DNA of 64,000 nt, taken from Protopterus annectens (lineage: Eukaryota; Chordata; Ceratodontiformes; Protopteridae). Below are positions 36,558 through 48,322 of the stretch, piece by piece (positions within the stretch are counted from its first letter, which is position 1; each line of letters begins with the position of its first letter). A program made the translations under genes and the position numbers. The notes beneath the pieces are model-generated. The model did not search any database and had not been told where the DNA came from. It saw only the letters and a program-made list of their open reading frames with translations. The DNA is taken from the NCBI RefSeq assembly GCF_019279795.1, contig NC_056743.1, positions 631,040,993-631,104,992 of the forward strand, written 5' to 3'.

Positions 36558-38689
36558 TATTGTCCCTATTTCTGGGCCTTTGTTCCATTTTTATTTATGG
36601 CTTTCTCCAGATTTATTACTCTTAGAGGCTGAGAGGTATGACCTTGCATAGTGAGTGTACACATAGGCTGTGATTTTCTAAGTGTGAGAGCGTGACTAGT
36701 ATGACCCTCCATAGTGACTGTTGGACTCCATTCCACAGATAGTTGCAGTCCAGTCCAGAATTTTGTTTGCTACAACCATATCTCCCAAATGTATACAGAA
36801 CTGCCCTACAGGTACTGGGTTTGTTGTAGCAGATGTGTTTTCTGATATATGTGAGGTCTGACTCTGCAATGTATTCTGTCATTCCTTACTGACAGATATC
36901 CTGAGATCATCACAGTGCTTTACCAGAGGAATACAACATGTATTATGCACAAAACAATATTATGAGTCATACTATGCAAATTCTTGCTCAATAAGGCCTG
37001 TTTACAGGTGTGGTTATGGTTACTTGACTGCTGAAGCTTTATAAATACTACAGCAACTAGTTACTGTACTGGCTAGGCATCCTCTGCTTGTGTGTTATTC
37101 TTCATACCTGACAGGTGATATTCTGCTATAGGCATACCTCTGAACATATTTGTGGTCAGATGGTCTGGGGTCTTGTCCAGCACTTTCATGCAGTCTACAT
37201 TGACTGGTGTTATTATGGCAAGTTAGTTGCATGTACTTGACTGACATTACAACCTAAGAACATACATTACTGTATCTACATTCCTCATCTGCAGAGAAGT
37301 CTTGGGAATGCAAGGCACCTTACCCTACCAGCTTCCTCAATATGTAGGGCAGTATTCAGTGCACATGCCTATCTTCTTGCAGTTGTCCTACTTTCAATTA
37401 TGACCTTGTCCAAATGTGTTGCTTTCACAGGTTTGTGGGTATGTGTATCAGTGACAGAGCAGTGAAAAGCAATCTGGTGACCCCTGGCACACACACCACA
37501 GATGAGGGTGTAGGTCATGTTACAACATGTCAACAAACAGAGCCCTGTCCAGCAGAGACACAGAGGGATCAAAGGACTTTAGTGTGTGTTCCCCATGCAC
37601 ATCTACAGGCAGCACATCAGCGGGGGTATTTAGGCAATTGCCTTGTCATGTCACAGGTTATCATGTTGATTGTGACAGCCCTTGCAATGTGTGCTGCACT
37701 GCTCCTTCCCTGCAGACATATATGTTACTGCTTTTGTATGGGGCACCTCTCAGCTGTACACATTTGCAGAGACTGTGCTGATATTTGCTTTACATTTTGA
37801 TGCTTTTTCCCATAATATTGTGCCCTGTGTTGTAGACAACAGGAATACCAGTACATTAAATGAGTTCAGACTGTGTTGGTATACATGTGAGTTTTAGACT
37901 TCTTGCCCTTTAGAGCCTTATTGCAACTGCAGAACCTGCTGTGCTATCACTGTAACTCTGTATGGGTGTGTGTCAAAATTGATGACATTTGTGAGCCTAG
38001 CCTGTGCCCAACATTTTTATGGTTTTCTATAGCTAACTTGCTGGGTGGGTCTGTGTGGGTTCGGTATGGGACCCCACTGTGCCACCCAAGTCTGTGATCT
38101 CTGACTCCCCAGTTACCTGCCCCCCACATATACTGCCGTGGTATTATTCACTTTGTGTACTGCTGCATATTGTTGTGATGACAGTGTTGGCCAAACACTT
38201 CCAGATGTCCTATATAGTTGTCACTTGTATGCTGCTATCCCAGTAGCCCACCCCAGTCCCTTGCATGTATGCTGCACTACCATAGGTATGGTAGGAGAAC
38301 ATAGTAATCCATGCAGTTATTGTTAAGAAAACACACTTACCTTGTGCCTGCAGCAGAGGTGAGGACGGTGCTTGAGGGCTGCATATATTGGATGTACGCA
38401 GTACACAGCCTATACAAGGTCGGTAACAGGTTGTGTGGTGTGTGTGGCACCCATTTTACTGTGTGTGGGAGTCAGAAAGAGGTGTCAGTCCCTGGGCCCT
38501 TACAGTGTCAGTGTGTATGCTATGCATTGTCCCTTTGCCAAGGCCTGGGCATACTGGGCATGCCTCCTTCTGCCTATGAGTGCAGGCTCAGGGGGCTCTT
38601 CCTCCAAGTCTCTCTGTGCCTGTGGGCACCTTGGCAATGCTGGGGCAGTGTGGCCCTTCCCCATGCTGATCTTGGTGTAGCTGTTTCCA
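36558..38689. other. Harbinger copy B internal region, no gene seen
   Basis: Colinear with about 12900-15064 of copy A. Plus-strand frames such as 38311-38721 overlap the transposase 3' flank and are not conserved as protein between copies. Confidence 0.45.
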
Positions 38690-38860
38690 CAGAATCATAT
38701 TGTGAAGCATGGCACTTATAATGCACATGTGGACGGGCCATACTGCAGGGCTCCACCAGATATATCAAGGCAGTGGAACTGTGACTTCAGCATCCCAAAC
38801 ACACGCTCTCTTATGAATGTGGTTTGTGTGTGTGCCTAAATATGGTGTTCTTCAGTGTGT

Positions 38861-38946
<86 letters not shown>

Positions 38947-39728
38947 GTGTGTGTGTGTGTGCACTTCTGATGGGTGTCATCATCCAATGTTCCAGTGCGT
39001 AGCCAGCATCCCCTACAAGATGGTCACATGGGATGTCCCCCCAGGCAAATGCCTGATACAGCTGTGAGGCATGCCAGATGTGGGAGTTGCGATAGCTACC
39101 AGGGCTGCCAGTGCACACATTCATTATTAGGCCCTGGGCATCACACATGACCTGGCAGTTGATGGAGTGATAACCCCTGTGGTTTACATAGACCCTACCC
39201 CGGTCACCAGGTGGTGCTTTGATATGGATGTGCATGCAGTCTATGGCACCCAGTACCTCTGGGTAGTCTGCTACATGGTGGAAGAGATGCATAGTGCTGG
39301 CCCTCTCCTCATGGGTGTGAGGGAAATAAATGTGGTCAGCGGCATGCGGTAGCATGGCATCCAGGAACTTGTGGAGAATCAGATGCAGATGTCTGTGAAA
39401 CCCCCATGATGTCCCCATTAGGTCTTTGGAAAGTACCTGTAGCTAGTATTCCTAAGGCTACAGATACCTTGGTGTCAACTGGGATGGGTTCCCCTCTGTT
39501 GGTTCTTGATCTGAGGCAAGGCTGGCACAGCTCAATGATTTGCTGTAGTATGACCCTGTCCACCCTGTATCGCTCTATTTCCAGCTCATTTAGCCCCTGG
39601 TAGGTTACCATGGGTCTAAACACTCTCCTCCTCCTCTGTGGCCTGAGGCGGTTGTCAGCATTATCCTCCTTACCACTCTCAGGCTCTTCCACATATTGGT
39701 GTATAAGAGATAATGCAGCCCCTAACAT
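38690..39728 (-). pseudogene. PIF/Harbinger (HARBI1-like) transposase, copy B
   Basis: ATG at 39728: MLGAALSLIHQYVEEPESG, RRRRVFRPMVTYQGL, VALGILATGTFQRP, then a frameshift near 39385 into HKFLDAMLPHAADHIYFP. First catalytic Asp is present (LGAIDCMHIHIK). The second is lost: GSPGSYRNSHIW has Asn where copy A has Asp. After GYALEHWMMTPIRSA the ORF runs into an AC microsatellite, and beyond it the family C-terminus returns as RERVFGMLKSQFHCLD (catalytic Glu) and GGALQYGPSTCAL, followed by stops. Same gene as 15065-16017 and clearly inactive. Confidence 0.83.
38855..38961. repeat. (GT)n microsatellite inside the transposase gene
   Basis: About 53 GT dinucleotides, with a CT and a GC interruption. 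In copy A the same point has only a short GTGTGTGCGCAC-like seed (15240-15250), so the tract expanded within the coding region after the copies separated. Confidence 0.95.
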
Positions 39729-40840
39729 TTTTGAGAGTTAAAATTCCGGACAAGTGCTCACCTATGGTGCTACATTTGTGGGAAAAACCTGACTGTAGGG
39801 TGTCTTCAATAGTTTATTGTTGTATCTTGTGACTGATGCCTGTGTGATTGGCTGCATGTGATGAAGTCAACCTGCCAGCTACATAACTGAGGGGTTGTTT
39901 CCTTTTTTTTTCTATTTCCTCTCAGTTTAAGCTCTGCGGCACCCCACGGAAACCCGTAGAGGCAGTATAAACAATGCTTAGTATCATTTGATCCTCCCCT
40001 GGCTAGGAAAATGCTTAGGAGACACACACCCCTGCTGAGCTCAGCTTAGCTCTGTGCCTCCCATTTGCGTGGAGCTCCAATATGCTTACAGTAACCATCA
40101 CACACACCCTTTTAATGTCTGATGCCCCCTGTTAGTATACCATTGTGCTATTGCTTCTACATGGTTAGGTGCAGTGTGGCACTTAGAAGAAATCTGTGAT
40201 TGAGGTACATTACCCTCATTTACATACCCCACTGCCTTAGCCCATAGTTACTGCACTGCAGCACAGCCTTTCCCCTTAGCAACCAGTGTTGGTTCATGTT
40301 GTTTACATTCGGCATGCCACTGACTCAAATGCAGGATTTTTTATTTTAAACTGTTTTAAATTTTTTTTTTCAGACCCCTCCCATTTGCATGGTACTGAGC
40401 TGCACTTAAATGGCCAAAAATGGCAACAAAAATGTTATTTTTATTATTTTTATTCATATGGCAAAGCCAATGGCTATATATTTAGCCTTTGGCATGCCTA
40501 ATTAAATTAATACATGCTATTGTACGAGCTGTCAGACCTCCAGTTTGCTGTTTACAAAACTGTATTCAGCTACTAGCCAAATGCAGTTCTATACATTACA
40601 CTTTTCCTGCAAGAAGATCTGCCTGCTTGCAGAATCACTATTTTACCTCATTTGCATGATTTTCACATGCAAATGAGGTAATTAGCATTTTGCATGGATC
40701 TCCACGCAGGAACAGTGTAGGCAGGCTCCTGCACGTCAGGAACTAACATTCCTGGATCACTCTGCTGCTATGTCCCATACAGGAGTGGCTAGACTGTTCC
40801 TGCATGGAAAAAAATCACTTCGTGAATCTCGGGGAATAGG
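39729..40840. other. Right subterminal and terminal region of Harbinger copy B
   Basis: Non-coding; matches 16018-17440 of copy A without the SINE. Contains CCATTTGCGTGGAGCTCC and TTTGCATGATTTTCACATGCAAATGAGG (a short palindrome near 40650-40677), typical of DNA-transposon subterminal inverted repeats. The end is CTTCGTGAATCTCGGGG. Confidence 0.5.
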
Positions 40841-41140
40841 GTAGGAACTGAATAAATAAATAAAGTATACCCAGCTCCAGTCAGAGAAGTTGTTAACATC
40901 AGGGGACAGAGGGAGGGTATATGTAATCCAACAGTGATCTATTTGAACATCTGCTGTTACAGTAAATTACTTACACAGTTATTATTTGCTGAAGCTGTTC
41001 AAAGCTGCAGTGAAAGGCCTTCTGCCATTTGCTCTGCTGTGATATTGTAAAAAGATAAGCACTTATTTTCAACTGTTTCTGCACTTCTGTTTTACTGTAT
41101 ATCTGTACAATCTGCGCAACTGTTTTTAGTCTCCTTTTTT
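40841..41140. other. Unassigned spacer before CR1-gamma
   Basis: Starts with an AATAAATAAATAAAG run; no gene or recognised repeat. Confidence 0.4.
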
Positions 41141-41703
41141 TAGGTTCATAGGTTCATAGGTAGGTACTCGGCTATCGGCCCAAGGGCCTATGTAAGCCTA
41201 GCCAACAAGGTTCCCTGGCTTATGCCACCCAAGAAAGTTATTTTCCTGTGCCCCTGTCAAGCAGAGCCACAGAAGTGATCCCCGGGGCATATTTCCTATT
41301 TCCCATCCACTCATCAAAGTTTTTCTTGAAGAGTGCTAATGAGGAACTTTGCTTGACATAAATGGGTAGCTTGTTCCAGAGTATGGGAAGTCTCTGGGAC
41401 AAGAATCTATCCCTCCAGCATGTCCTGTTTATTGTGGTGACAAGGTTTAGGTCCCTAGAGCATGTAGCTCAGAGGGATTGAGATTTCTTTAGGTGTAGCA
41501 TGTCCAACAGCTCTGGGTTTGACATAGCTTTATGTGTTAGGCAGAGATCACCTCGGAGTAGGCAATATGCTATGGAGCAAAGCTGGAGTTTTTTGAGATG
41601 GTCGTTGTAGAGCATCTGTTTGAGGCCAGTAATCCTTTTTGTGATGTACTTCTGTAGCCTTTCCAGCTGCTGCAGATGTCTTGTGAGATACATTCCAAAA
41701 GGG
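41141..41703 (-). mobile_element. CR1-gamma, 3' half (split by the PLE block)
   Basis: Reverse-complemented CR1 3' end: the octamer tail (AGGTTCATAGGTTCATAGG) at 41141-41162, 3' UTR, then the ORF2 C-terminus (LYNDHLKKLQLCSIAYCLLR, AMSNPELLDMLHLKKSQSL). Coding ends abruptly at the codons for PFGMYLTRHLQQLE, at CCCTTTTGGAATGT. The missing upstream part continues at 63140-64000. Joining the two across the shared 14 bases restores the order seen in CR1-alpha (near 5280-5310) and CR1-beta. Confidence 0.9.
41690..41703. repeat. 14-bp target-site duplication, left copy
   Basis: ACATTCCAAAAGGG, identical to 63140-63153. In undisturbed CR1 copies the site occurs once (TTTTGGTATGT context near 5285 and 53388). 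Confidence 0.88.
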
Positions 41704-41752
41704 CTTCTGCCCAGCACAAGGACCACAGCCACAGACCAAGTAAAAATATTTT

Positions 41753-41813
41753 ATGAATGGGTTTAGTGCTTTCTTCCCCTGATAGGGACTTCCTCAGAAC
41801 AACATACATTAAT
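41753..41813 (-). ncRNA. Hammerhead-ribozyme-like motif, PLE-A1 3' end
   Basis: Minus strand: TTAATGTATG TT GTT, core CTGAGGA, hairpin TCCCTATCAGGGGA, core GAAA, short AGCACT, then AAC CC CATTCAT. Stem I pairs GTT with AAC and TATG/ATG segments with CATTCAT across a small internal loop. Stem III is the minimal A-G-C...C-T type. Stem II has non-canonical closing pairs. Minimal type I hammerheads are known in PLE pLTRs; activity here is untested. Confidence 0.5.
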
Positions 41814-41994
41814 TTACCCAGCCCTTAAATACACTTAAATTAATTAATTACAAAATTACGTAAATTAGCACATGATCTACTAATACATTCTATTTAAAAA
41901 CATTTAAAAAATGCTATATGTGTGTGCACATATAAATGCAAATACATGAACTTTAATGCACTTATAAAAAATGTCAAACAAAAACATATATTCT

Positions 41995-42652
41995 AACTAA
42001 TAAATGTTTTAACTTTAAAATACATGCTATATTAGTAGCTTCATTAATTCCTGGATACTGAGTTGCATCTAATCTCAGTTGCCATTTTAGCTAAGAAAAT
42101 ATCCAGGTGTAAATCCACAATTTTTCCCTGTGGATCCTTCACTGACTGTTCAACTACCAGAAACTTGAAATAATGGTCACCATGTTCTTTAATATGCCTA
42201 TATAAAGCATTGGTGATTCTCTCTTTCCTTATATCTGTGTTATGTTCACTAATACATTTTTTAAAAAATCTACTTGTCTTTCCTATATAAAAAATTAAAC
42301 ACATTTGGCACTTAGCCATGTAAACAACCTAAGAACTACCACAATTAACATGCCCATTTATAATAATGTCCTTACCATTAAGTTTAAATGTGTCCTTGGT
42401 TTACAAAATATGTGCACAAAAGTTACACATCCCACACTGAAAATTCCCATTTGGTCTATTGTTACTTCTACTTAAATTACCCTTGTTTACTTCAAAAATG
42501 TTTTTAAATGATCTATCCTTTCTATATACTATTTTTGGGGACCCCTCCCCACTTTTCGCTAAACACTTATATCATAACTCAAAATATCCCAATTTTTAAT
42601 AATTACCTCAGAAACCCTACTTCCATCAAGGTTAAATGTTGTAATAAAACTT
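41995..42652 (-). pseudogene. PLE-A1 C-terminal region with GIY-YIG endonuclease
   Basis: Minus strand: a frame with MAKCQMCLIFYIGKTSRFFK, then KCISEHNTDIRKERITNALYRHI (split here for length) and KEHGDHYFKFLVVEQ. FYIGKTS is the YIG half of GIY-YIG; the Cys pair just before it and the RISEHNTDIR Arg/His/Asp segment fit the PLE endonuclease, which nicks DNA at insertion. Upstream (42330-42650) is the linker with a CxxC-type zinc motif, now interrupted by stops. The reading stops at 42652 where PLE-B1 begins; the RT half of this element is at 55322-58771. Confidence 0.8.
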
Positions 42653-42729
42653 AAAAACAAAAATGTAAGCCAGCAAACTGTGAGGCTAAAAAACAAATTT
42701 ATTTAGTTAATGCAGTGCAAAAACAAAAC

Positions 42730-42777
42730 AAACAGACCAGTTTCGGCTGGTACACCACAACCTTCCTCAGTGTAAAG
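42730..42777 (-). ncRNA. Hammerhead-ribozyme-like motif, PLE-B1 3' end
   Basis: Minus strand: TTTACA, core CTGAGGA, stem-loop GGT...ACC, C-GAAA core, AC-TG-GT minimal stem III, then GTC (canonical cleavage triplet) and TGT pairing with the ACA before CTGAGGA. Stem II is weak. The same block in B2 (48200-48247) is decayed. Confidence 0.42.
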
Positions 42778-42843
42778 TTAAAATCATTTCAAATTGTCTA
42801 TTTATACATATACTTGATTGGAATCAGCTTATAATTGGTTGAT

Positions 42844-45778
42844 CTAAAATTGTTCATTTAATTCAGGTGGAAATAAACCCCCCAGTTTAACAATCCATTT
42901 TTTCTCTTTGGTGTCACGAATGGAATGCCACCCCACATTGCTGGATTTATTCCCTATCATGATATCTATTAACATAAAACTGAACTTGGCTGATGAACAT
43001 TTTAGACAATGTTTATATAAAGCACTACTTAGTTTTTTGTTCTTCATATCACTGGTATTCTCAGAAATTCTCAATCTTAGTGGTCATGAGGTTTTCCCTA
43101 TATAAAAAGAGCCACAGCTGCATGGTGCTAGATATATGGGTAGCATCCTGTAAGCACCTCATGCAACAGAGTAGTTTGAACCTCATGAGATGGTGTCCTG
43201 GAATGTGAATGTTTATAATGATTGAAATGGGAAGCAAGATTTCTCCCTTTACAAAATGAAAACTGGCATCTGTCTGGTAGAATGTTAGTAAGGTTGTGAT
43301 CACTCTGTAGAATATTCCAGTGTCTCTGTACACTGTTGATTAATAAATCAGAATTCCTCCCATAAGTTGTCACTAGGCTAATGGGTGCCAAGCTTTGCTG
43401 TTCCCGTTGTTTATAGGTCAAAAGGTCTTCCCTCTTAAGTGTATTTGCCCAATTGCTGGCCTGAAGAACATGTCCCATCAGGTATCCCCGGTCCGTAAAC
43501 CTGTGAGTCAGATCCCGCCTATATTCCTGAAAGGTGGAATCTTTGGAGCAGATGCATTTCATTCTAATGTATTGGGATTTGGGGATATGTTTAGCTATAT
43601 GGGGCAGATGAAAACTGGATGCATGGAGGAGGGTATTATATTGGGGGTACTTCCGGAAAACTTCCATACCCAAAGTATGATCTGGTTTTCTGGAGAAGGA
43701 AACATCAAGAAAAGTAATGATGTTTGGATCAAATTTGACCATGAAGTGTTGACCCCATTTGTTTTCATTTAGATAGTTAATAAATTCCACCAAATATTCC
43801 AAGTCCGACCTCCATACCATCCAGCAATCATCCAAATATCTCCTCCAAATGTCTACTTCCGTCAGGTACAAGTTATGGCATGCATCATAGATGAGTCATT
43901 CTTCAATGAAAGCCATAAAAAGGTCAGCATAAATGAGAGCAAAAGATGCCCCCATAGCCATACCCTTTATTTGTCAATAACATGTGTCTTGATAGAAAAA
44001 GACATTATTAGTTAGGACATGTTCTGTCAGGCCTAGCAAAAAATTATTGAACCTTGGCTAGTATAATTCAGATTTATACAGACAGTATTCAATGGCCTCC
44101 AACCCAGTGGCATGAGGGATGTTTGTGTAAAGAGCACTAACATCTAGAGTGCACATTAGTCATTCTGGTTCAAGTTGGGTTTCCGAAATGATTTTTAGAA
44201 ACTCTGTGGTGTCCTGTATACGTGATCGGACCCACCGCAATAGAGTTTTAAGATATTTTGTAAGAAACAATGACAGTGGTTCAGTGATAGAGCTTCTCCC
44301 AGAGACAGTTGGTCTTCCAGGTGGTTTAACAGGGTCCTTGTGGCAAAAAGTAAATATACTGACTCATACGGTCTTTAATAGTTGAGATGTTGCATGACCT
44401 TATCAGTAATAATGCCTTCTTCCTTAGCTAATGACAAAAATTCATCTGTTTTTTGAACCTAAAAGTGGGGTCAGAGGCATTTCCAAATAGTAACACCTTC
44501 TTGAAGTTGTCTTTTGGCTTCAGAATCATATTGTAGCCAATTCATTACCACTACAGCCCCACCTTTATAAGCCGAGAGAATGACAATGTCTTTGTTGTTC
44601 AGTAATTCAGTTAATGCTTCCCTTTCTATTTTTGAGAGATTATTTGGGCTGTAGGTAATTTCACTCCTGTAGTAGTGTAGATCTTTGAGAACACTACATT
44701 GAAACTGATGCACTGTGGGATTTATAGGAGGCATATACTTGGATTTATGATAAGTAAATTCATTTTCAACACCAAAATCAGTAGAGTCATCAAAATGCAA
44801 TCTGAGGTTTATTAGTCTACAAAATGACAATACATCCTGTGCTAAAAGATCCTCAGTAACGAGAAAACCAGAAATAAAACTAAGGCCTTTATTGAGAAGA
44901 TCAATTTATGTAGTAGACAAACTTTCATCAGAGATATTCAAAACATTATTTTGATTTATTTTCGAGTTATTAATTTCAGAAGCTCATCTATGCTGTTTAT
45001 TTCTTGAATGTTTTCTGCCTGCTCTCGTATTTTGTCCTAAAGGGGCCGAACTATATGCCCTCTTGGGGGAAGGTAAGTCTGGTGTATGTTGCATGTCTGT
45101 ATCTGTGTATGAAGATAGATCCACAGTAGATGATCCTATATCTGTATGTCATTTTTTAAGGATAGACCTTGGTCATTTTTTTTTGAGAGTTCTGGTTTGT
45201 GCTTGTTGGAATCTGACCTGTTTGCTAATGCTAAAAGGGTTACCAAGCTCATAATCTGTTTGGTCCCTCTGGAATTTTTTGACCTTCCTGTTTTTTAGTT
45301 GTTGTTCAAGACCAGATAAGTCTTTGGCTAGTTTATTCAAATTCCTAGTAAAGAAGGGTTGTCCTTCATATGTCTGTGCATCAGAACATAGCTTAGTAAC
45401 TTCACAAATTTTACGATCAATGACTCTATCATGAAATTTAGCCAGGGCCTCAATGAAACCCATAGTTGCTTTTTGTTGGATGTCTGCCCATTGTTTGTTC
45501 AGCTCTTCATCAGCCTCACTGACTAATGGCTGTGTTCTAATATGTAGTCCCCTAGGTGTAATACCTTTAGCCATATAGGCTTTAAAGAGTTTGGAATGCC
45601 AGACATGAGGCCTGAGAGATCTCATGCTCTTTTGTAATTTATCAACACTAAAACCGCAACTGGACTCCGGACCTAGGGCTGTACCACTTGGTTCACCATT
45701 GGTTGAGGCGTCCAATTCAAACACCCCCAAATCCTCCATGTCATCTGACAAACCAGATATCAGTTTTGTTAATTCCAT
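42844..45778 (-). pseudogene. PLE-B1 polyprotein (RT plus GIY-YIG), broken
   Basis: ATG at 45778: MELTKLISGLSDDMEDLGVF, then a helical domain with FIEALAKFHDRVIDRK and ending KKFQRDQTDYELGNPFSI. A basic/Ser-rich linker and LLNKGLSFISGF precede the RT: LSKIEREALTELLNN, SAYKGGAVVVMNW, LDVSALYTNIPH-like and NLFMAFIEE segments (43900-44140), then RRYLDDCWMVWRSD with intact catalytic YLDD (43830), FLDVSFSRKPDH and LLHASSFHLPH. The C-terminal half of GIY-YIG survives (RISENTSDMKNKKLSSALYK). Compared with B2, 115 bp are deleted at 43137, removing the CxxC linker and the GIY strand and shifting frame. Stops occur elsewhere (for example TGA after AFIEE). The enzyme would do target-primed reverse transcription. 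Confidence 0.85.
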
Positions 45779-48121
45779 AATGGTGCTATGTTGTACTTGT
45801 AAACATTTTTATATATTTATATTCAATAGGAATTAATATAGATAAACCAGCAAACTTATAAAGACTAGTTTCTTGTTCCTTGGAAACATATTATTATTCC
45901 ATTGATAACTTGTCAAGAGATAATGTGATGGCAATATTAGCCCTTGCTAGATATAATAGCAATAATAAGCCACATATGTTGGTCCAATTTGTATTCCTTA
46001 GAAACTTATTATTATTCCACTTGATAAATTATCAAGAGATAATTTGGTGGCAATATTAGCCCTTGCCGGATATAATAGCAATGCTAAGCCACGTGTGTTA
46101 GTCCAGTTTTTGTTTAACACTTTTTCTACATAACACATAGAATGAGCAATAATAGCTCCTGTCACTGCCGTGACTGAACTGTTCAATCTTGATTATATGG
46201 CTACCTTTCTTCAGGACAGTGCTACGCCCATTCATGAACAGACTCACATATACATATCCAAGTCTTGGTCAGTAAAATATTAGGTTACTGGTTTAAATAC
46301 TTATCAACCCTATATTTCAAGCACAAAATATCACCATCAGGTCAAAAACCCGATCATAAATGACATAAGTTAAATCATTTGTCAGTTGGGATCCCCAGAT
46401 AGAAGTGTGGAACAAGGCACCCCCAACCAGTTTGAAATTTGCTTGGTCTAAGATACCTGGGATCCATTGTAAATAGTAGATTAAAGGATAAGCATAAAAA
46501 TATATATGGGAGTCCCCCCCAAAAAGCTATATCTTTGGGATATATTCGGTAATGTCTATAATCACCAATGGTAGGTAACAGTAGCTGGTATAGCCTATTG
46601 GTCTCTTAGCTTTTGTTAATATGTTCACTGGGTAAAGGCCTACCCCTGAATACTAGATATGTCAATTAATCTGGCAAGGGACTAGATTGAGATGTAGTTG
46701 CAATTATCAACTAAAAGCTGCAACAATACCATATACTGTTTGATCCAGTCTTGACTGCAACTTGTAGTGTAAATGCAATTTTCATTTGTGTTCACATAAT
46801 CACCCAAAAATATGTTTGTTAAAACAAAATCGTCAGGTATATATAGAAAAGACACACAAGTACAAACTGCCAAGGCAATAGCCTGTCACAGAAACAGATA
46901 TATATCTCTCTCACCCTGAATCATATTATTTGTTGTAAAATTCTACAATTAAATACAATATGTTTTTGTTTAAGTATTAGTTAAATAAACTAATTATGTA
47001 CTCAAAATTGTAGGCAGATTATTATTACAGCTTACGTAAATCAGTTTGTCATGAAACTGTAGCTGCACATAAGCAATACAGTCAACTTTGTAATAAGTGT
47101 ATATCATCCCTTAATAATAACATAAATATTCTGAACAGAGACAGGATTGAGACCCCTCGAAAACAAAATGCAATCTAAGTTTTGAACAACTGTTTTACGA
47201 TGTAATGTCCAAAAGATGAATCAAACTTCTGCTCAAAATACAAGTCCCAAACTGTCTCTAAACCCAAATAATCCACTCTATTAATGTCCCTGTTGGATCA
47301 AAATAAGATTTCCATTGAAAATACAAAGTTCAAATGCTCCCAATGTTCAAAACTGGAAAATAATAAATAACCTCTTGTTAATCCAACATGTTAGATGCAA
47401 AAAGAAGACCTTTATGCCTTGAACTAGCTCTGTTCATCAAAAACTGATGGTCGCGATGAAAACAATGGCGCCCATAAAGTCAAAAGTTAGTCAAACTTTG
47501 GTTTACGCTATGCATATGACCAGGGTGAAAAAGTAATCCTTAAGCTGTATTAGCATTGACCATACTCATTAGTTTTGTCCCCAAACCAAACCTTCCAGTA
47601 AAACGACATGAGAATGGCATCCAAAAACAGAAGCAACAGTTGTAGAGTAGCCTGTTAAGCTGAAAATGGCACCCCTTAACACCATATACATATATTGAAA
47701 AAAACAAACCTAGCCAAATGCCTAGAAGAGGCTATTAAGATTTAGTTACCCATTACCAGGAAAGTCCATAAAAGTTGAGGCTTGAGTAAAGGTTGGCAAA
47801 AGTGACACCCCGTAAACACGTAGCTTCTGCTTCTCTGCTACCTCGTAAGTCGATTTGGTGTATAAAACGGATACTGCTGGCCCAAATAAACAACCTTAAC
47901 TGCTGAGAACCAGTAAAAGAATGTATATAAATCCAAGTTCCAGGAAAGAAAGTCCAAAATCCAATCAACCAAAGTATAATCCTTTTTGGTGAGCTGCAAG
48001 TAGAGCCATGCAGCTTACACCAGTCTCACAGACCTCCAGCAGGGAATGAAAATTACTTGTAACATCAAAAAAGTTCCCCCTGCATGAAAGGCAGTTGCAC
48101 GGCTTGAACAATATAGAATCC
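45779..48121 (-). other. PLE-B1 5' non-coding region
   Basis: 2.3 kb between the B1 start codon and the 3' end of B2. It contains a 118-bp tandem duplication (45876-46111) and no ORF above 71 codons. B2 has only the first part of this region (55050-55321), so B2 is 5'-truncated. Some of it could be an older insertion or target DNA captured between tandem units rather than element sequence; the window has no second complete copy to decide. Confidence 0.55.
45876..46111. repeat. 118-bp tandem duplication in PLE-B 5' region
   Basis: Two units, each TTCCTTRGAAAC...TATTATTATTCC, then ATCAAGAGATAAT, GCAATATTAGCCCTTGC, AGCCACATATGTTGGTCCA-like. B2 has one full unit and the start of a second (55147-55321). 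Conservation in both copies shows the duplication preceded the B1/B2 split. Confidence 0.8.
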
Positions 48122-48199
48122 AAAAACAAAAATGTAAGCCAGCAAACTGTGAGGCTTAAAAACAAATTTATTTAGTTAATGCAGTGCAAAAACAAAACA

Positions 48200-48247
48200 A
48201 ACATACCAGTTTCGGCTGGTACACCACAACCTTTCTCAGTGTAAAGT
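48200..48247 (-). ncRNA. Decayed hammerhead-like motif, PLE-B2 3' end
   Basis: Homologous to 42730-42777 but the core reads CTGAGAA instead of CTGAGGA and the cleavage triplet is GTA, so it is probably inactive. Confidence 0.35.
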
Positions 48248-48322
48248 TAAAATCATTTCAAATTGTCTATTTATATATGCACTTGATTGGAATCAGCTTA
48301 TAATTGGTTGATCTAGAATTGT

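Larger units (their letters stand above)
42653..48121 (-). mobile_element. Penelope-like element B1, complete unit
   Basis: Defined by its 3' end AAAAACAAAAATGTAAGCC (on plus, 42653), shared with B2 at 48122. Order on the minus strand: long 5' region (48121-45779), polyprotein N-terminal domain, RT, linker, GIY-YIG, 3' end with a hammerhead-like motif. At about 5.5 kb it is the only PLE in the window not split by another element. B2 lies directly upstream in the same orientation, a head-to-tail tandem. Confidence 0.82.

Noticed and set aside
41141-41703. CR1-gamma 3' piece as an independent 5'-truncated CR1
   Set aside because: Its break coincides to the base with the break of the CR1 at 63140, and both share the 14-bp duplication; one split element explains both.
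47425-47470. CTGATGGTCGCGATGAAAAC as another hammerhead core
   Set aside because: CTGATGG lacks the required CTGANGA and there is no flanking stem I complementarity.
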